Below the pieces are notes generated by a model. It was not told the origin of the DNA and searched no databases. It saw only the letters and a list, made by a program, of their open reading frames with translations. From positions 124,001-188,000 of the forward strand of contig NZ_JADZGI010000002.1 in assembly GCF_015865035.1 (NCBI RefSeq): a DNA stretch of 64,000 nt, read 5' to 3'. This document shows positions 60,652 to 64,000 of this stretch, one piece after another; position 1 is the stretch's first letter, and every line of letters begins with the position of its first letter. Both the position numbers and the translations under genes were made by a program. Source of the stretch: Novosphingobium aureum (GTDB lineage: Bacteria > Pseudomonadota > Alphaproteobacteria > Sphingomonadales > Sphingomonadaceae).

Positions 60652-61850
60652 TCACGGATTGACGAGATCGACCGGGACTTCGCGCCCGCCGGACTTGTAG
60701 ACCACGCCATTCTTCATCACGAATTCGACCGCTTCGAGCAAAAGCCGGTATCGCTGCCGAAGCCGATACGCACACCTGCCTTGTAGGCGCGGGTGAGCTT
60801 GTCGTAGCCGGTCCCCATCGCCAGCACCTTGGCGCGGGTCGAGGGGTTGAGCGCTTCGGGCCGGTTCACCGCGGTCTCGTGCAGCTTGTAGGTCGTGAGC
60901 AGGGTCGGCAGGAACACGGTGCCGTGCTCGCGCATCAGCGCGAAGCTCTCGGCATCGGCGTAAGTGCCGTGCTCGATCGAATCCGCACCGAGGCGCACCG
61001 CGGCATCAATCGCAGCCTTGCCATGCCCGTGCGCCGCGATCTTGAGCCCGCCCATGTGCGCACCCTCGACCGCCGCCGCGATCTCGGCATCGGTCATCAG
61101 CTTGTGCTTGGGGTCGTCATTCTGGCTGACGACGCCACCCGAAGGCAGGATCTTGATCACCTTGGCGCCCAGCTTGTGCTCCTTGCGCACGAGCGCGAGG
61201 ACCGCATCGGCACCATCGGCGAGACCGGCCCCGAACTCGGGACGGCTGACGTCTTCTGCGAGCCCGCTGCTCCAGTCGTTGTGGCCTGCGGTCGGGCCGA
61301 TTGCCTCGCCCGCGTTCCACATGCGCGGGCCGACGACCGAGCCGCGCTCGATCGCCTTGCGCAGCGCGGTATCGGCGCCATAGAGACCGCCCAGATCGCG
61401 CACCGTGGTAACGCCCGAGAGCAACACCTTGCGCGCGTTCACGGTCGCGGCCAGAGCCACGTCGAGCGGCGAATAGGTGAGGTTCTTCGCCACCGAATTG
61501 CCCGTGCGCGGCAACGAGGTCATGTGCGTGTGCCCATCGATCACGCCGGGCATCACCGTACTGTTCGAAAGATCGATGATCTCAGCGCCCGCCGGAGAGA
61601 CGAAACCCTCCTCGATCGCGACGACACGGGTGCCTGCGATGATGATCGAGCAGGGGCCCGAGAGCTTGCCGCTCACCCCGTCGAACAGGCGTCCGGCGTG
61701 AATCACCTTGCGCACATCCTCTGCGGGAGCGGCCTGGGCGATGGCCGCTGTCGGCAAGACAGCGGGAAGCGCCAGTCCGAGACCGAGTGCCGCAAGACAT
61801 GTCCGCGCGAGACGTCCAAGGGCGCGCGGCCCGGCAAAATCGTGATTCAA
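60652..61850 (-). pseudogene. Exported amidohydrolase with internal deletion
   Basis: From TTG 61850 (GGGGGATTGCATC upstream) the frame encodes a signal peptide and an amidohydrolase of the imidazolonepropionase-like type: AGRLFDGV, metal motif DGHTHM, VTTVRDLGG, AHGHGKAAIDAAV, IEHGTYAD and FGSDTG. Directly after that the frame reads FCSKRSNS and stops, whereas another frame continues LLEAVEFVMKNGVVYKSGG to a stop at 60652-60654. Those residues belong to the extreme C-terminus of the family, so roughly 60-80 codons between GSDTG and LLEAVE are missing and the frame is lost. The junction is near 60740-60746. The product should be inactive. Confidence 0.8.
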
Positions 61851-61936
61851 GATGCAATCCCCCTTGTCCGGGCCACTGATCGGGACCGACGAAGCCTGGA
61901 CGTCCGCCCGTGCGACCACGCCGCCGCATTGGTATT

Positions 61937-61947
61937 CAGTCATACAA
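61937..61947. promoter_or_regulatory. Putative FadR-type GntR operator (site 3)
   Basis: CAGTCATACAA, followed by TCATAC; it shares the 14-nt run GTCATACAATCATA with site 4. It lies 87-97 nt upstream of the amidohydrolase start, between that gene and the reductase gene, both on the minus strand. Confidence 0.5.
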
Positions 61948-62029
61948 TCATACTAAAGCCCTTTGAGCAAGGACATAGCCCGCATGTCTCTCGCAGATGC
62001 CGGGGAGCCCCGCCCTCTCGCGGACCGAC

Positions 62030-63025
62030 TCAGGTCGAGACGAGGAACCGCTCCGAACGGATCGCGCGGGCAGGGACACCGTTTTCACGCAAGGTTGCGC
62101 GTGCTGCGTCGATCATGCCGGGCGGCCCACACAAGTGGAACACGGCGCCGGGAACGAAATCCTGCGGACCCAAAAGCGAAACCGCGTGACCGGGCCGGAT
62201 TGCGCCCTCAGCCCCGTGGACCAGCGCTATGCGCAGATCGAGCTCGGGAATCGCGGCTGCCAGCCTTGCCAGTTCATCGGCCATGAACAGGTCCTCGGGT
62301 CTGGTGCAACCGAAGCACAGCACCATCTCACGCCCGCTGCCGCGCTGCGCTGCGATCATCGAGAGCACCGGCGCCAGCCCCGTCCCCCCGGCGATGAACA
62401 CCTGGCGGGACGCCTTGTGGTCGGCCGCAAAGCCGCCGAGTGGCGCCTGGAGCACGAGCCGGTCTCCCGGCGCAGCCTTGTCGCGCAGCCACGCTCCGAC
62501 CTGCCCGCCCTCGACATGACGGATCAGCAGAGTGATCAGCGGCAACTCGGCCGGGGTGCTGGCGATCGAATAGGCCCGCGCCGCGCGCATCCCGGGCGGG
62601 CGCAGGCGAAGGTACTGTCCGGGCTGGAACGTGAAGCCTTCAACGTCGTCAAGGCGGATCTCCAGCCGCGAGACCGAGCCACAGACCATTTCATGCGATT
62701 CGAGCACGCCACGCAGCTTGGCAGGTTCGCTCGGCATCGGGTGCAGCGCATAGTCCAGCGCCAGTTCGACGTCGCCGCTCAGCCGTGTGCAACAGGTCGC
62801 GACCAGCCCTTCCGCGGCCTCTTCGCGGCTCACCACCGCTGCCTTTTCACCTTCGACCCGCGCGCCCGGAGCGCAGTGCGCAAGACAGGCCCCGCACTCG
62901 CCCGAAAGGCAGTCGGTACGCAGTGGCGCCTCGGCGCGCATCGCCGCCTCGGCCACGGTTTCCCCGGGCTCCACGCCCAGTTCGACCACCGCGCCATCGT
63001 TGAATTCCAGTCGTGCCCTGTACAT
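62030..63025 (-). CDS. Rieske-oxygenase-type reductase (2Fe-2S, FAD, NAD(P)H)
   Basis: A 331-aa electron-transfer protein. An N-terminal plant-type 2Fe-2S domain with Cys39, Cys44, Cys47 (DCLSGECGACLAHC) and a fourth Cys near 78-79 (ATCCTRL); then a FAD domain with RAYSIAST; then the NAD domain FIAGGTGLAPVLSM and HLCGPPGM. This order matches benzoate/anthranilate-type dioxygenase reductases. It would feed the Rieske oxygenase that begins at 63890. Start ATG 63023-63025 follows AAGGTGAGCG. Divergent from the hydratase gene across a 70-nt region holding operator site 4. Confidence 0.92.
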   Translation of the reverse strand: MYRARLEFNDGAVVELGVEPGETVAEAAMRAEAPLRTDCLSGECGACLAHCAPGARVEGEKAAVVSREEAAEGLVATCCTRLSGDVELALDYALHPMPSEPAKLRGVLESHEMVCGSVSRLEIRLDDVEGFTFQPGQYLRLRPPGMRAARAYSIASTPAELPLITLLIRHVEGGQVGAWLRDKAAPGDRLVLQAPLGGFAADHKASRQVFIAGGTGLAPVLSMIAAQRGSGREMVLCFGCTRPEDLFMADELARLAAAIPELDLRIALVHGAEGAIRPGHAVSLLGPQDFVPGAVFHLCGPPGMIDAARATLRENGVPARAIRSERFLVST

Positions 63026-63067
63026 CGCTCACCTTGCCGCGAAACGGGTCCAAAAACCCGGTTGTGT

Positions 63068-63078
63068 TTGTCATACAA
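63068..63078. promoter_or_regulatory. Putative FadR-type GntR operator (site 4)
   Basis: TTGTCATACAA, identical to site 1, followed by TCATATAA. It sits in the 70-nt divergent gap, 18 nt before the hydratase ATG and 43 nt before the reductase ATG, where one bound regulator could control both directions. Confidence 0.55.
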
Positions 63079-63095
63079 TCATATAAAGTGACGCT

Positions 63096-63893
63096 ATGAC
63101 TGCAACACGAAATTGCGCCCGCCGACTGATCGCCGCCTACGATGGCGGGTTCATCGACCCGATTGCGGGAGAACTTCCCGAAAAGACCATCGATGCGGCC
63201 TATGCCGTGCAGATGGAACAGGTCGGCATCTGGCAGGACCAGGGCCGCCGGGTGGCCGGTCGCAAGATCGGCCTCACTTCGCCGGTCGTGCAAAAGCAGC
63301 TCGGCGTCGACATGCCCGACTTCGGCCACCTCATGGCCGACATGATCTTCGGCGAGAACCTGCCGCTCGATCCGGCCCGGCTGCAGCAGCCGCGCGCCGA
63401 AGCCGAGATCGCGCTGATCCTCGAGGCCGACATCGACAATGCTGACGCCAGCGTCGCGGACGTCGTCTGTGCCATCGGCTGGGTCGTTCCCGCGCTCGAG
63501 ATCGTCTCGAGCCGTATCGCCGACTGGCGCATTTCGATCCACGACACGATCGCCGACAACGCATCTTCCGGCCTTGTCGTGCTCGGCGGCCCGGCGCGGC
63601 GGCTCGACGGACTCGATCTCGTCGACTGCACGATGGAAATGTCGCTCAACGGCGAAGTCGTCTCGCGCGGACGCGGCGCCGATTGCCTCGGCAGCCCGCT
63701 CAACGCTGCGGCCTGGCTGGCCCGCGCAGCAGCCGCACACGGTACGCCGCTCAAGGCCGGCGAAGTCATTCTTACAGGTGCCCTCGGCCCGATGGTCTCG
63801 ATCGCCCCGGGCGACGTGCTCGAGGCACAGATCGACGGACTGGGCACCGTGCGAACCCTGATTGCAAATCCCGAATTGGAGAAAAGCGCGTGA
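63096..63893 (+). CDS. 2-keto-4-pentenoate hydratase-like enzyme
   Basis: A 265-aa protein of the FAH superfamily, MhpD/HpaH branch. GRKIGLTSPVVQKQLGVDMPDFGHL is the family signature; PRAEAEIALIL supplies the metal-binding acidic residues (E-x-E); SSRIADWRISIHDTIADNASSGLVVLGG and the C-terminal GEVILTGALGPMVSIAPGD complete it. Predicted to add water to 2-oxopent-4-enoate or a substituted form in aromatic meta-cleavage catabolism. Its stop overlaps the Rieske gene start (GTGA), so both are in one operon. Confidence 0.9.
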   Translation: MTATRNCARRLIAAYDGGFIDPIAGELPEKTIDAAYAVQMEQVGIWQDQGRRVAGRKIGLTSPVVQKQLGVDMPDFGHLMADMIFGENLPLDPARLQQPRAEAEIALILEADIDNADASVADVVCAIGWVVPALEIVSSRIADWRISIHDTIADNASSGLVVLGGPARRLDGLDLVDCTMEMSLNGEVVSRGRGADCLGSPLNAAAWLARAAAAHGTPLKAGEVILTGALGPMVSIAPGDVLEAQIDGLGTVRTLIANPELEKSA

Positions 63894-64000
63894 GTGAAGA
63901 GCCGCTCGTCAACCCGGAAGTCTTGGAAATGGTCGGCGACTGGCGTGGCTACGTCGAAGCCAAGCTTGGCTTTCGCAACCACTGGTACCCGATCCGCTTT
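63890..64000 (+). CDS. Rieske-type aromatic ring oxygenase, large subunit (5' part only)
   Basis: GTG 63890 overlaps the hydratase stop by 4 nt. The 37 visible residues end GFRNHWYPIRF, the sequence that precedes the Rieske [2Fe-2S] domain in ring-hydroxylating oxygenase alpha subunits; the C-x-H and C-x2-H ligands lie beyond the window. Together with the reductase across the divergent promoter this is a candidate aromatic oxygenase system. Confidence 0.75.
   Translation, partial: MSEEPLVNPEVLEMVGDWRGYVEAKLGFRNHWYPIRF

Noticed and set aside
1..64000. tRNA, rRNA, CRISPR array, insertion sequence, prophage or att site
   Set aside because: No cloverleaf-like segment, repeat-spacer array, transposase, integrase or phage structural gene was recognised on either strand.

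Overview
The window is GC-rich, almost fully coding bacterial DNA. Its gene set points to an alphaproteobacterium of the sphingomonad group (Novosphingobium/Sphingobium-like): three TonB-dependent receptors, Tad pilus genes, a BASS transporter, many alpha/beta hydrolases, FadR- and HutC-type GntR regulators, and the start of a Rieske-type aromatic oxygenase cluster. This is inference from gene families only; there is no rRNA or other taxonomic marker in the window.

Layout. 1-2,050 (minus): end of a Tad pilus locus (two TadE-like proteins and a TadG-like protein linked by 4-nt overlaps). 2,200-8,644 (minus): an apparent membrane-stress module, TelA - XpaC-like - YqiJ-like - GH79-like lipoprotein - flotillin. 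9,074-12,723 (plus): accD-accB-accC-accA, all four acetyl-CoA carboxylase subunits in one operon. 12,751-16,296: a sugar locus with ROK fructokinase, MFS sugar transporter and LacI regulator. 16,481-20,004: an HscC-type Hsp70 overlapped by a membrane-anchored J-like protein that carries DPD in place of HPD. 20,106-25,185: msrA, two flavoproteins, a frameshifted ABM-type monooxygenase, a group II truncated haemoglobin with an apparent CTG start, and a SYLF protein. 25,380-29,648: a Fur-box-preceded siderophore receptor, membrane protein and PepSY protein operon.

29,596-38,964: a first catabolic cluster with MFS transporter and TonB receptor (minus), divergent from a hypothetical protein, two alpha/beta hydrolases with His in the nucleophile position, a HutC-type GntR regulator and a ferredoxin-NADP reductase. 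39,052-43,118: GT2 glycosyltransferase, MscS channel and BASS transporter. 43,262-51,378: a region around a cytosolic-looking arylsulfatase, with an outer-membrane transporter, DUF2092 protein and His-rich protein operon, a DUF202 protein with a long heptad repeat, a soluble NarL-type histidine kinase, a convergent response regulator, and a 77-aa secreted basic protein.

51,952-64,000: a second catabolic cluster with TonB receptor, frameshifted MFS transporter, luciferase-like monooxygenase, alpha/beta hydrolase, FCD-type GntR regulator, tannase/feruloyl esterase-like enzyme, a deleted amidohydrolase pseudogene, an oxygenase reductase, a 2-keto-4-pentenoate hydratase and the first codons of a Rieske oxygenase. 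Four copies of a GTCATACAA motif, which fits the FadR-type GntR operator pattern, lie in its divergent promoter regions and suggest one regulon. Three genes in the window look broken (about 23.9, 55.6 and 60.7 kb). No tRNA, rRNA, CRISPR array, insertion sequence or phage gene was seen.
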